NCBI GenBank assembly: GCA_963697365.1
Contig: CAVONT010000003.1
Coordinates: 124,001 to 188,000 of the forward strand
From: CAIXZV01 sp963697365
Lineage (GTDB): Bacteria > Chloroflexota > Limnocylindria > Limnocylindrales > CSP1-4
Reading direction: 5' to 3'
Length of the DNA: 64,000 nucleotides
Positions 54,391 to 62,029 of this stretch are shown here, one piece after another. Made by a program: the position numbers and the translations under genes. Position 1 is the first letter of the stretch; each line of letters starts with the position of its first letter. The notes beneath the pieces were generated by a model. The model had not been told where the DNA came from. It ran no database searches and saw nothing but the letters and a program-made list of their open reading frames with translations.

Positions 54391-55203
54391 CGAAGAGCAT
54401 CCTCGAGCGCCACCCGGGCGTCCGTCCCGGCATCGCGATCCTTGACCAGCAGCGCCACCGACGCCGACAGCCCGTGCTCGGCGGCGAACTGGCCCCGCAG
54501 CGCGCGCGCGTCCCGGCACCACGACGGCACCCGGCGGCACGGCCAGCGGCGCCTCGAGCGTACCGGTGATGACCCGCTCGCGGACCATGTCGTACAGGCG
54601 CGAGGTCCCGGTGAGCGTGACACCCGCCGCGATGACGGCGCCGACGCCCACCAGCACGCCCTCGAGCAGCGCGGAGCCAGCGCCCACGAAGGCGTCGTCC
54701 TCCACGATGACCGGCCGCGCGCCCGCGGGCTCCAGGACGCCGCCGATCGACACGCCCGCGGACAGGTGCACCCGCGCGCCGATCTGCGCGCAGGAGCCCA
54801 CGAGCACGTGCGAGTCCACCATCGTGTCCTCGCCGATCCACGCGCCCACGTTCACGAACGACGGCGGCATGACCACGACGCCGGGACCCAGGTACACGCC
54901 GCCGCGGACGGAGGTCCCGCCCGGGACGACGCGCCACGGCCGGCCGGCGTCGAGCGCCGCCACTGCCTCGGAGGAGCCAAGGAGGTCGCGGAGCGGGAGG
55001 CCGACGCGGTCGCGGAACTGGAAGGCGCCGTCGAGGTCCCAGGTGGCCGTCGTCCGGTCGCGGAAGCAGGCCAGGATCGCGGCCTTGACCTCGGGGTCGG
55101 CACGCCAGCCGCCGGGCGCGTCCGCGTCGGGGATCGCGGCGCGCCGGCGGCCGGCGTCGAGGTCTTCGAGGATCGAGCCTGTCGCGGTGGCGTCCGCGGT
55201 CAC
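54387..55203 (-). CDS. dapD: tetrahydrodipicolinate N-succinyltransferase, one frameshift
   Basis: Left-handed beta-helix acyltransferase of the succinylase lysine route. N-terminal helical part VKAAILACFRDRTTATWDLD, then hexapeptide repeats RVVPGGTSVRGGVYLGPGVV, VMPPSFVNVGAWIGEDTMVD, SHVLVGSCAQIGARVHLSAG and GVLEPAGARPVIVEDDAFVG, with the conserved G-A-x-S-x-L block. After a break near 54540 the C-terminus reads RALRGQFAAEHGLSASVALL, VKDRDAGTDARVALEDALR. About 272 residues matches the E. coli-type DapD. GTG 55203 overlaps dapA; the stop overlaps lysA. Succinyl rather than acetyl donor is inferred from length and motif order. Confidence 0.88.
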
Positions 55204-56205
55204 GCGGCCACCTCGTCGTCGAGATCGGCCGCGTCGGGCCTGTCGGCCTCGATGGCCGTCGCCGGCAGCAGGTCGAGGTCGCGCAGGATGCCGGCCAGGC
55301 GCTCGCGCGGTGCATCGGTCAGCGTGCAGGAGCGGCTGGCGGAGCGTGTCGGTCTCGAGCAGGCCCATCGCCACCATGCCGGCTTTCACCGGCACCGGGT
55401 TCGGGGCGCCCTGGAAGTTCGCGCGCAGCAGCGGCAGTAGGCGGTTGTGGATGCGCTGGGCCTCGGCGACATCGCCCGTCGTGCCATGCGCGGACGAGCG
55501 CGCTCATCTCGCCCGGGACCTGGTTCGACGCGACGGAGATCACGCCGTCGCCGCCCATCGCGAGGATCGCCAGGGTCGCCGCGTCGTCGCCCGAGAGGAC
55601 GGCCACGTCGCGCGGGCGGTCGCGGCAGATGACCGCGAGCTGCTCGATGTTGGCGCTGGCCTCCTTGACGGCGATGACGTTGGGGTGCTCGGCGAGGCGC
55701 AGGAAGGTGTCGGCCTCCACGTTGGCGCCGGTCCGGCCGGGCACGTTGTACACGATGATCGGCAGGCCGCCCTCGTCGGCGACGGCGCGGAAGTGGGCCT
55801 CGAGCATGCGCTGGTCGGGCTTGTTGTAGTAGGGCGTGACGATCAGCGCGGCATCGGCGCCCAGTGGCCGCGGCCCGCTGGGTGGCCTCGATGGAGCTGC
55901 GGGTGTCGTTGGAACCGGTGCCCGCGATGACCGGGATCGCGATGGCGGGAGGGGCGGGCGGCCACTGTCTCGACGGCGATGCGGATGCAGGTGTCGCGCT
56001 CCTCGGCGGTGAGGGTGGGCGACTCGCCGGTGGTGCCCACCGGGACGAGGCCGTCGATGCCGGCCATCACCTGCCAGGCGGCAAGCCGGCGGTAGGCGTG
56101 CTCGTCGAGGGCGCCGTCGGACGTGAAGGGGGTGACGAGGGCGGTGAAGGCACCGCGGAGTGCCGGGGTGGTGCGGTGGGTGGTCTCGCGGTTGAGGGTG
56201 GTCAT
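55200..56205 (-). CDS. dapA: 4-hydroxy-tetrahydrodipicolinate synthase, about four frameshifts
   Basis: Schiff-base aldolase condensing pyruvate and aspartate semialdehyde. N-terminus LRGAFTALVTPFTSDGALDE, GLVPVGTTGESPTLTAEERD; after breaks near 55965 and 55860 VIAGTGSNDTRSSIEATQ, ALIVTPYYNKPDQRMLEAHF with the catalytic Tyr, IIVYNVPGRTGANVEADTFL, and NVIAVKEASANIEQLAVICR with the Schiff-base Lys. After breaks near 55490 and 55315 the tail reaches DDEVAA. About 334 residues joined, a little above the usual 290-300. ATG 56205 follows AGGAGA. Stop overlaps dapD as GTGA. Confidence 0.9.
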
Positions 56206-56287
56206 CTCGGGGTCTCCTGGGGGTGTCAGCGGGTGGTCGGAGTGAATAGACGTCGTCGGTTATGCAGTCATCGGATGCATAGGCTGA

Positions 56288-57050
56288 TCAGGCCGGCACG
56301 GCCACCGGCGCGGCGACCAGGAGGTCGTCCACGACGGCATCGAAGGGGTGGAGACCGGGCTCCCGGGTCTCGGCCATGAGCCAGCGGGCAGCCGCCAGCG
56401 CACCGTCGGCGTAGGCGGTCCGGTCCCGGGCGGTGAGCCGCAGCTCCACCGACTCGCCCGGCCCGTCGAAGGTCACGAGGTGGGTGCCGGGCGCGACGCC
56501 GGCGCGGATGCCGACGACCTCGAGGGCAGGGCGGGGGTCGTCTGCGTCGGACACGTCCGGGCCGGACCAACGCGGGTCGGCGGCCACGATCCGGCGGGCC
56601 ATCGTGCGGGCGGTGCCGGACGGGCGGTCGGCCTTGCCGCGACGATGCCACTCGACGATGGACGGCTCGAAGCCGCCGGCGGCGCCGTACCAGGCGGCCG
56701 CCGTCTCGACGAGGCGGAGGAAGAGCGCGGCACCCAGGGCGAGGTTCGGGGCGACGACCGCCGCGGCATCGTGCTCGAGGAGGAGCGAGCGGACACGCGG
56801 CAGGTCGCCGTCCCAGGCGGAGGTCCCGATCACGAACCGGCGGTTGCCGGCGGCGAGAGCGTGGGCGAGGTTGCCGGCGACGGACTCGCCGCGAGAGGTC
56901 TCGATGACGACGTCGGCGAGAGGGGCGGCGGCGCGGGTGCCGGTGGCGGTGGGGCGGCCGACGACACGTGGGCGCGGCCAGGCCGGCGGTCAGCGCGGCG
57001 GAGGCGATGGCGCCGCCGAGGCGGCCCGGTCCGTAGATGAGGAGGTGCAT
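56288..57050 (-). CDS. dapB: 4-hydroxy-tetrahydrodipicolinate reductase, one frameshift
   Basis: Starts MHLLIYGPGRLGGAIASAAL, the nucleotide-binding loop; after a break near 56965 it continues ADVVIETSRGESVAGNLAHA, FVIGTSAWDGDLPRVRSLLL, VVAPNLALGAALFLRLVETA, and the substrate motif EWHRRGKADRPSGTARTMAR (K-x-D-x-P-S-G-T-A), then GIRAGVAPGTHLVTFDGPGE. About 254 residues, 3n+1 interval. First structural gene after the Lys-rich leader and hairpin; dapA follows after 82 bp. Confidence 0.88.
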
Positions 57051-57104
57051 GTCGGACGTCCTTTCGTCGTGGATGCCCCACGGCTCCGGAGGTCCGAAGA
57101 ATCA

Positions 57105-57139
57105 CAAAGGCCGCGGCACCGTTCGTGGTGTCCGCGGCC
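57105..57139 (-). terminator. attenuator-type terminator before dapB
   Basis: GGCCGCGGxxACC-type stem: arms 57109-57120 and 57127-57139 pair over 12 bp with one bulged base, a 6-base loop, and TTTGTGATT after it on the minus strand. It lies 51 bp after the stop of the Lys-rich leader and 54 bp before the dapB ATG. A second hairpin, CCTCCG-GGAC-CGGAGG, precedes it at about 57150-57165, giving room for alternative folds. Confidence 0.72.
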
Positions 57140-57189
57140 CCTTCGTCGCCTCCGGTCCCGGAGGCTCAGGGTTCGTCGCTCGCGCGCCG

Positions 57190-57273
57190 TCAGAGCCCCA
57201 GGGCCCGAGTCTTCCGACTGGGCCGCCACGGCTTCTTCTTGGCGTCGAAGGCGACGAGGTTGCGGTGCGTCAT
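57190..57273 (-). CDS. Lys-rich leader peptide of the dap-lys operon
   Basis: A 27-residue ORF, ATG 57273 to TGA 57190, reading MTHRNLVAFDAKKKPWRPSR then KTRALGL. Lys codons are three in a row (AAG AAG AAG) at positions 12-14 plus one more, with several Arg. It lies 15 bases downstream of a promoter-like TTGCAC/CATACT pair, so the transcript starts almost at the ATG. It is followed by an attenuator hairpin and then dapB. Position, size and end-product codon run are those of classical attenuation leaders (as in his, trp or ilv systems); Lys control is more often by the L-box riboswitch, which I do not see. The peptide's sensing role is inferred. Opposite strand: ogt upstream region. Confidence 0.68.
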   Translation of the reverse strand: MTHRNLVAFDAKKKPWRPSRKTRALGL

Positions 57274-57282
57274 TGCGGGCGC

Positions 57283-57312
57283 AGTATGCCGTCCTCGGCG
57301 CGAGATGTGCAA
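57283..57312 (-). promoter_or_regulatory. promoter of the dap-lys operon
   Basis: Minus strand TTGCAC (57307-57312), 18-base spacer, CATACT (57283-57288), 9 bases before the leader ATG 57273. It overlaps the ogt start region, so the two genes are divergently arranged. Confidence 0.55.
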
Positions 57313-57322
57313 ACATTTCATC

Positions 57323-57908
57323 GTGAGTAGGTTCTATGCATACGCGGTGACGGCACGGGTGCCCTCCGACCTGGGCCCGGCCCGGCTGGCGGCGACGGCG
57401 GCCGGCGTGGTCGCGGTGGAGCTGCTGGGCTCGGACGAGGGCTTCGAGGGGGGCCTCGCGCACCGCGGCATCGTGGTGGACCGGCGCGGGGCCGGGCCGC
57501 AGGCAGACGCCCATCTCGCGGCGGCCGTCTCGGCGGTGGCCGCGCTGCTGGCCGGCGACCCGGCCGAGACGGACGCGATCCCCGTCGACCTCGGTGACCG
57601 GCCGGACTGGGACCGCCTCGTCCTGGGCGCGGTTCGCTCGATCCCGCGGGGAGCGACGGCCTCGTACGGGGAGGTCGCGCGACGCATCGGTCGGCCCGGG
57701 TGCGGCGCGGGCCGTGGGCGGCGCGGTGGGCCGCAACCCGGTGGGCCTGCTCATTCCCTGCCACCGCGTCATCGCGGGCGACGGGACGCTGGGCGGCTAC
57801 GGTGCGGCGGCGTGGGGCGGGATCGAGGCAGCGCTCGACCTCAAGGCCGCACTGCTGGCGCTCGAGGGGCTCACGGTCCGACGGACCCGCCGGGTGTCGC
57901 CGGGATGA
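57323..57908 (+). CDS. ogt: methylated-DNA-protein cysteine methyltransferase, one frameshift
   Basis: Removes O6-alkyl groups from guanine onto its own Cys. The N-terminal domain is poorly conserved (VTARVPSDLGPARLAATAAG); the DNA-binding and catalytic part reads VLGAVRSIPRGATASYGEVA, RRIGRPG, then after one extra base near 57697 ARAVGGAVGRNPVGLLIPCH with the active PCHRVI, and GDGTLGGYG. About 195 residues. Start GTG 57323 (VSRFYAYAV) or ATG 57305 (MCKHFIVSR). The 3n+1 length fits a single inserted base. Divergent from the dap operon. Confidence 0.9.
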
Positions 57909-58008
57909 CAGCGCAATTGCGGTCGCGGGGGGTTCCCATGTGGGCCATCCGGCCCTACAGTTGCAGGCATAACGGACCCCGATCAGGCGCCCGGCGCAGG
58001 AGATCCGC

Positions 58009-58230
58009 ATGACGGACCAGGACAAGGACCAGTTCTTCACATCACGACTGCCCGGGACCGGCGGTGACTTCATCGACTCCCAGGACGTCGAGGGCCACGC
58101 CATCCGGCGCGACGAGGACCAGACCATCCGCCGCGATGACGCCGAGACCGGCCTGTACAACCCGGGCCCGACCACCCAGGGCGAGATCATCTACCGGGGA
58201 CCGCGCGACAACCCGCACGGCGATCGCTGA
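58009..58230 (+). CDS. small hydrophilic protein with a DVEGH motif
   Basis: 73 residues, acidic and hydrophilic, with no signal peptide or cysteine: MTDQDKDQFFTSRLPGTGGD, then FIDSQDVEGHAIRRDEDQTI and RRDDAETGLYNPGPTTQGEI. The RBS GCAGGAGATCCGC precedes ATG 58009. The D-V-E-G-H-A-x-R pattern recurs, as far as I remember, in short proteins of unknown function in actinobacteria and Chloroflexota. The gene converges with a subtilase across 50 bp. Possible precursor peptide or intrinsically disordered protein; no function can be assigned. Confidence 0.7.
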   Translation: MTDQDKDQFFTSRLPGTGGDFIDSQDVEGHAIRRDEDQTIRRDDAETGLYNPGPTTQGEIIYRGPRDNPHGDR

Positions 58231-58282
58231 CTCTCCTCCCAGCGAGCGCACGGCCGGCCCGAAAGGGCCGGCCGACGTGCGT

Positions 58283-59095
58283 CTAGCGGGCGTTGTCGGC
58301 GGTCGCGGCGAGCAGCGTCTTGACCTCGAACGGGCTGATCCCCGGGTGCGCTGACCGGATCCGGGCCGCCAGGCCGGCGATGTGGGGCGCGGCGAAGCTG
58401 TTGCCGGTGACCTCCATCCGCGTGCCGCCTCGCCACGCGACATCGACGTTCACGCCGTGGGCCCCGAACTCCACCGGCGGCGAGGGGTTGTAGAACCACG
58501 CATCGGCCGTGGCGGCGTCGTGGGCCGCAACCGACAGGACAGCGGCGAAGAGCGACGGGTACGAGGCCGCGACCACGTTGTTCGCAGCCGCCACGAGGAG
58601 CACCCCCCGGAAGTACGCCTCGTCGGCGAGCTCATGGAGGGTCCCGAAGAACGCCTCGGAGCGGGACGAGAGCGAGAGGTTGACCACCGACGCGCCCGAC
58701 GCCTCGATCGCCCACTGGATCCCGGCTGCGAAGGCGCCGCCGTTGCCGCGGTTGTCAGGCCCGAGGACGCGGATCGAGACGAGCTCCGCCTCGGGTGCGA
58801 GGGCGTGGACGATGCCCGCGCAGGCGGTGCCGTGCCCGACCACGTCGACGGGCTCGGCGGGGACCACGTCCCAGGCCTCACCCCGCCGCTCCACGGCGAC
58901 CGACGCCACGAGGCGGCCCCCCAGCGCCGGGTGCGAGCCCTCGATGCCGGAGTCGACGACGGCGACGCGGACACCGCGTCCAGTGCCATCGCCGAAGGCC
59001 CACGCCCGGTCCACGCGCCCCCACGGCCCGTGACGCTCGAGCGACGCCCGGCGCGCGGCGGCGAACGGCTCGCTCCACGCGGGAAGGTCGGTCAC
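58283..59095 (-). CDS. subtilisin-family (S8) serine protease, no signal peptide
   Basis: 270 residues with all catalytic blocks: Asp in RVAVVDSGIEGSHPALGGRL, His in VDVVGHGTACAGIVHALAPE, oxyanion Asn in LLVAAANNVVAASYPSLFAA and Ser in EVTGNSFAAPHIAGLAARIR. No signal peptide and no prodomain are seen, so it is probably intracellular. GTG 59095 overlaps the stop of the upstream GAF gene (GTGA). A small DVEGH peptide gene converges with it and might be a substrate, but this is only a thought from proximity. Confidence 0.9.
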   Translation of the reverse strand: MTDLPAWSEPFAAARRASLERHGPWGRVDRAWAFGDGTGRGVRVAVVDSGIEGSHPALGGRLVASVAVERRGEAWDVVPAEPVDVVGHGTACAGIVHALAPEAELVSIRVLGPDNRGNGGAFAAGIQWAIEASGASVVNLSLSSRSEAFFGTLHELADEAYFRGVLLVAAANNVVAASYPSLFAAVLSVAAHDAATADAWFYNPSPPVEFGAHGVNVDVAWRGGTRMEVTGNSFAAPHIAGLAARIRSAHPGISPFEVKTLLAATADNAR

Positions 59096-59905
59096 CGCCG
59101 GAACGAGCGGTGCGGCGGGCGGGCAGCCCGGCGCGCGAGCGCGTCGAGGATCTCGACGACCAGGTCCACCTGGTCTGGGGCAGCGTTGCGCGCTCGCGCG
59201 ACGGCATCGGCCAGCGCCCACAGGCGCTCGCCCTCCTCGCCGTCAAGCGCGACGGTGGCTTCGGCCACGGCAGCCTCGAGTGCCGCGGCATCGGCATCCG
59301 GGTCCTCGGCAAGCCGCATGAGCGTGCGCCGCAGCAGCTCCGTCGCGTCACGTTCCACGCGGCTGGCCCGGATCGCGACGGTCGCCTGGCGCGCGAGCAG
59401 CGATCGCCAGGTCCAGCTCGCGCAGCCCGAACCCGCCGTCGCCACGCCGGTCGAGCACCTCGAGCACGCCGATCGAGCCCGCGTCGTCCACCAGGGGCAC
59501 GGCGAGGATCGAGCGCGGGACGTAGCCCGTCGCCTCGGCGACGGAGCGGTCGAAGCGCGGGTCGGCGGTCACATCGCTCACCGCGAGGGGCTGCCCGGTC
59601 GTGAACGCGTAGCCGGCGATGCCCTCGGACGACGGGATGGCGAGCCCGACGGCGCCCGCTGCCGCGGGACCTGCCGCGACGCGGATGACGAGCCTGTCGG
59701 TCGCGCTGTCGTGGAGCAGGATCGATGCTGCCTCGGCGTCGAACAGCGTGACGGTGGTCTCGGCCACGGCGCGGAGGACCGCCTCGCCCCCAGCGGGCTC
59801 GAGCCGGCCCGCGGCGGCGGCTCGGGCAGCCACGGCCTCGAGGGCCGCAAGGACCACCTCGCCCCGGTCCCCGGGCATCGCCGTGCCCGTGCGTTCATCG
59901 ACCAC
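59092..59905 (-). CDS. GAF-domain protein, one frameshift
   Basis: About 270 residues. GAF core: VLRAVAETTVTLFDAEAASI, LLHDSATDRLVIRVAAGPAA, IPSSEGIAGYAFTTGQPLAV, SDVTADPRFDRSVAEATGYV and SILAVPLVDDAGSIGVLEVL. After one extra base near 59405 the helical tail reads LLARQATVAIRASRVERDAT, then ATVALDGEEGERLWALADAV. No output domain. GTG 59905 has GGTGGAGG upstream; ATG 59878 is an alternative. Coupled to the subtilase, so the sensor may control protease activity. Interval 3n+1. Confidence 0.8.
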
Positions 59906-60069
59906 CGTCAGCCTCCACCGTGCGACAAGGCAGTCATCGTAGCGACCCACTCCCCTACACTCACGCCCAATCCCGCGCCTCGGGTTCGACGCTGGCGCAT
60001 CGGCGGGATCGCGTGGACGAGGAGCACGATGCAGCAGCAGCACGGCCCGGCGCGTGGGCGGGGGCACGC

Positions 60070-61890
60070 ATGAGCGAGACGGCGGCGGCGCCCGCAACGG
60101 TCTCCGCGTTCGCGGTCTTCCGCCGGCGCGACTTCGTCCTGATGTGGCTTGCCCAGCTGGTCTCGACCGCCGGGTCCGCCCTGACCGATCTCGCGGCGGG
60201 CATCTACGTCTACTCCATCACCGGGTCCGCGCTGGCCGTCGGGTTGACGCTGATGGCCACGGCGGTGCCGAGCCTGGTGGTCGGCCTGATCGCCGGCGTC
60301 TTCGTGGACCGCCACGACCGGCGCAAGGTCATGATCGCCAGCAACCTCGGCCAGGCCGTGGTCGTCGCGACCATCCCGTTCCTGATCGGGGGCCCGATCT
60401 GGCCGTTGTACGTCGCGCTCCTGCTCAACGCGGGCGTCAAGCAGTTCTTCGACCCCGCGTACGACGCGCTCATCCCCGAGCTCGCGACCGACGAGGAGCT
60501 CACCGCGGCCAATGCGTTCCTCCAGATCGCGTCCTTCGGCTCCACCGCCATCGGCTTCGCGGGCGCCGGGCTGCTTGCCGCAATCGACATCCGGCTCGCC
60601 TTCGTCATCGACGCCCTCACCTTCGTCTTCTCGGCGGCCTGCATCGCCCTCATGAAGGTCAAGAGCTCCCTCGACGTGCCCGAGGAGGCCGCCTCCGTGC
60701 GCCTGGTGATCACCAACCTCAAGGAGGGCATCCGGACGATCTTCAACACGCCCACGATCCGCTCGCTGTTCCTGCTGGGCGCGCCGGTCTTCTTCGCGTT
60801 CGGCCTGTGGAACGTCCTGCTCCTGCCGATGGCGATCGAGGTCCTCGGCGGGACGGAGTTCGAGTACGGCATCCAGGAGGGCGTCACGTCCATCGGCTTC
60901 GTGGTGGGCTCGCTGTTCATGGCGAAATACGCACCGAGGCTGCCACTCGGCACGTGGATCTTCGTCGGCTGCGTGGGCATGGGCGTCACCGGGATCCTGT
61001 ACGGGATGGCCACCAGCATCTGGATCGGCATCGTCTGGGTGGCCCTGAGCGGCTTCTTCAACTCGCCCTCGGCCGTCGCCCGGTCCACCCTGCTCCAGCG
61101 CGCGACACCCCGCGAGATGCGTGGTCGCGTCTTCTCCGCCCTGTACGTCATGCGTGACGTGATCTTCCTGCTCGGCATGGCCGGAGCCGGCCTCGCGGAC
61201 GTGCTGCCGGTGCGGGACATGATCATCTTCGCGTCGAGCATCCTGGTCGTGGTCGGCGTCGTCGCGCTCGTCGCCCCCGGGATCGGACGACCGGCAGCCG
61301 AATGGCGACGCGGTCTTGTCGCCCTGCGCGCGGCCCGGACCGGAGCCGTGGGGACCGTGCGGGCTGCCACGCTCGCCGACTTCGAGATCCTCACCGGGCG
61401 CCTGGCGACCTTCACACGTCTGACCCCGTCCCAGCGCTCCGCGTTCCTCAAGGACGCCATCGTGCGCGACGTGCCCGAAGGCGGCCGCATCGTGACGGTG
61501 GGCGAGATGGCGACCTCGGCCTACTTCATCCTCGAGGGCGAGGCGGCGGCCGGCGTGCCCGAGGAGGACGGCGGCTACCGGGTCCTGCGGACGATGGCCG
61601 CGGGCGACTTCTTCGGCGAGATCGCGGCCCTGACCGGGTCGCCGCGGACGGCCGACGTCGTCTCGGTCGAGGCGAGCTCGCTGCTGGAGGTGCCGGCGAC
61701 GGCCCTGCGCGCGATCATGGAGAACCCCGACGTCAACAAGCTGCTGCTCGACACGCTGAGCGAGCGCCTGAGCCGCACGAACAACCCGGACCTGCCGCGC
61801 CTGGCGACGATGGACCAGGCCGCGCTGCGGGACCTGCGGACGGTGCAGCCGACGGTGGAGGCACTGCCGAGGGCGTACGCGGAGAGCTGA
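60070..61890 (+). CDS. MFS transporter fused to a cyclic-nucleotide-binding domain
   Basis: 606 residues, frame intact. Residues 1-420 form a 12-helix MFS domain of the enterobactin-exporter/DHA type: LVSTAGSALTDLAAGIYVYS, FVDRHDRRKVMIASNLGQAV (motif A), LLLNAGVKQFFDPAYDALIP, STLLQRATPREMRGRVFSAL. Residues about 455-580 form a cNMP-binding domain: GRIVTVGEMATSAYFILEGE, VLRTMAAGDFFGEIAALTGS, PRTADVVSVEASSLLEVPAT. The phosphate-binding F-F-G-E-I-A-A-L-T-x-x-P-R-T-A cassette looks complete. The fusion implies export gated by a cyclic nucleotide. Similar domain alone at 14.4-14.9 kb. Confidence 0.9.
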   Translation: MSETAAAPATVSAFAVFRRRDFVLMWLAQLVSTAGSALTDLAAGIYVYSITGSALAVGLTLMATAVPSLVVGLIAGVFVDRHDRRKVMIASNLGQAVVVATIPFLIGGPIWPLYVALLLNAGVKQFFDPAYDALIPELATDEELTAANAFLQIASFGSTAIGFAGAGLLAAIDIRLAFVIDALTFVFSAACIALMKVKSSLDVPEEAASVRLVITNLKEGIRTIFNTPTIRSLFLLGAPVFFAFGLWNVLLLPMAIEVLGGTEFEYGIQEGVTSIGFVVGSLFMAKYAPRLPLGTWIFVGCVGMGVTGILYGMATSIWIGIVWVALSGFFNSPSAVARSTLLQRATPREMRGRVFSALYVMRDVIFLLGMAGAGLADVLPVRDMIIFASSILVVVGVVALVAPGIGRPAAEWRRGLVALRAARTGAVGTVRAATLADFEILTGRLATFTRLTPSQRSAFLKDAIVRDVPEGGRIVTVGEMATSAYFILEGEAAAGVPEEDGGYRVLRTMAAGDFFGEIAALTGSPRTADVVSVEASSLLEVPATALRAIMENPDVNKLLLDTLSERLSRTNNPDLPRLATMDQAALRDLRTVQPTVEALPRAYAES

Positions 61891-61984
61891 GGGAACGCCG
61901 CGGGCGCCTGGCCGGCGGCGCCGGGCGGTGTCGTGCGGGAGGCGCCGACGGAGGCCACGTCCGCTGGGCGAAAGGGACGTGAGA

Positions 61985-62016
61985 AGGCCCGGCCCCCGCG
62001 ACGGGGAGCCGGGCCT
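61985..62016. terminator. bidirectional hairpin between convergent genes
   Basis: AGGCCCGGC and GCCGGGCCT flank inner CCCC/GGGG and a 5-base loop, one bulge. Lies between the convergent MFS gene and the repeat-rich secreted protein. No T tract; likely a strong two-way stop. Confidence 0.6.
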
Positions 62017-62029
62017 GGTTCAGCAGCTG

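Noticed and set aside
57051..57320. Lysine riboswitch upstream of dapB
   Set aside because: The region is too short for the five-helix L-box and lacks its conserved junction sequences.
1042..59905. Programmed frameshifting in biosynthetic genes
   Set aside because: Breaks occur in about twenty unrelated genes at unrelated sites without slippery heptamers; insertion error is simpler.
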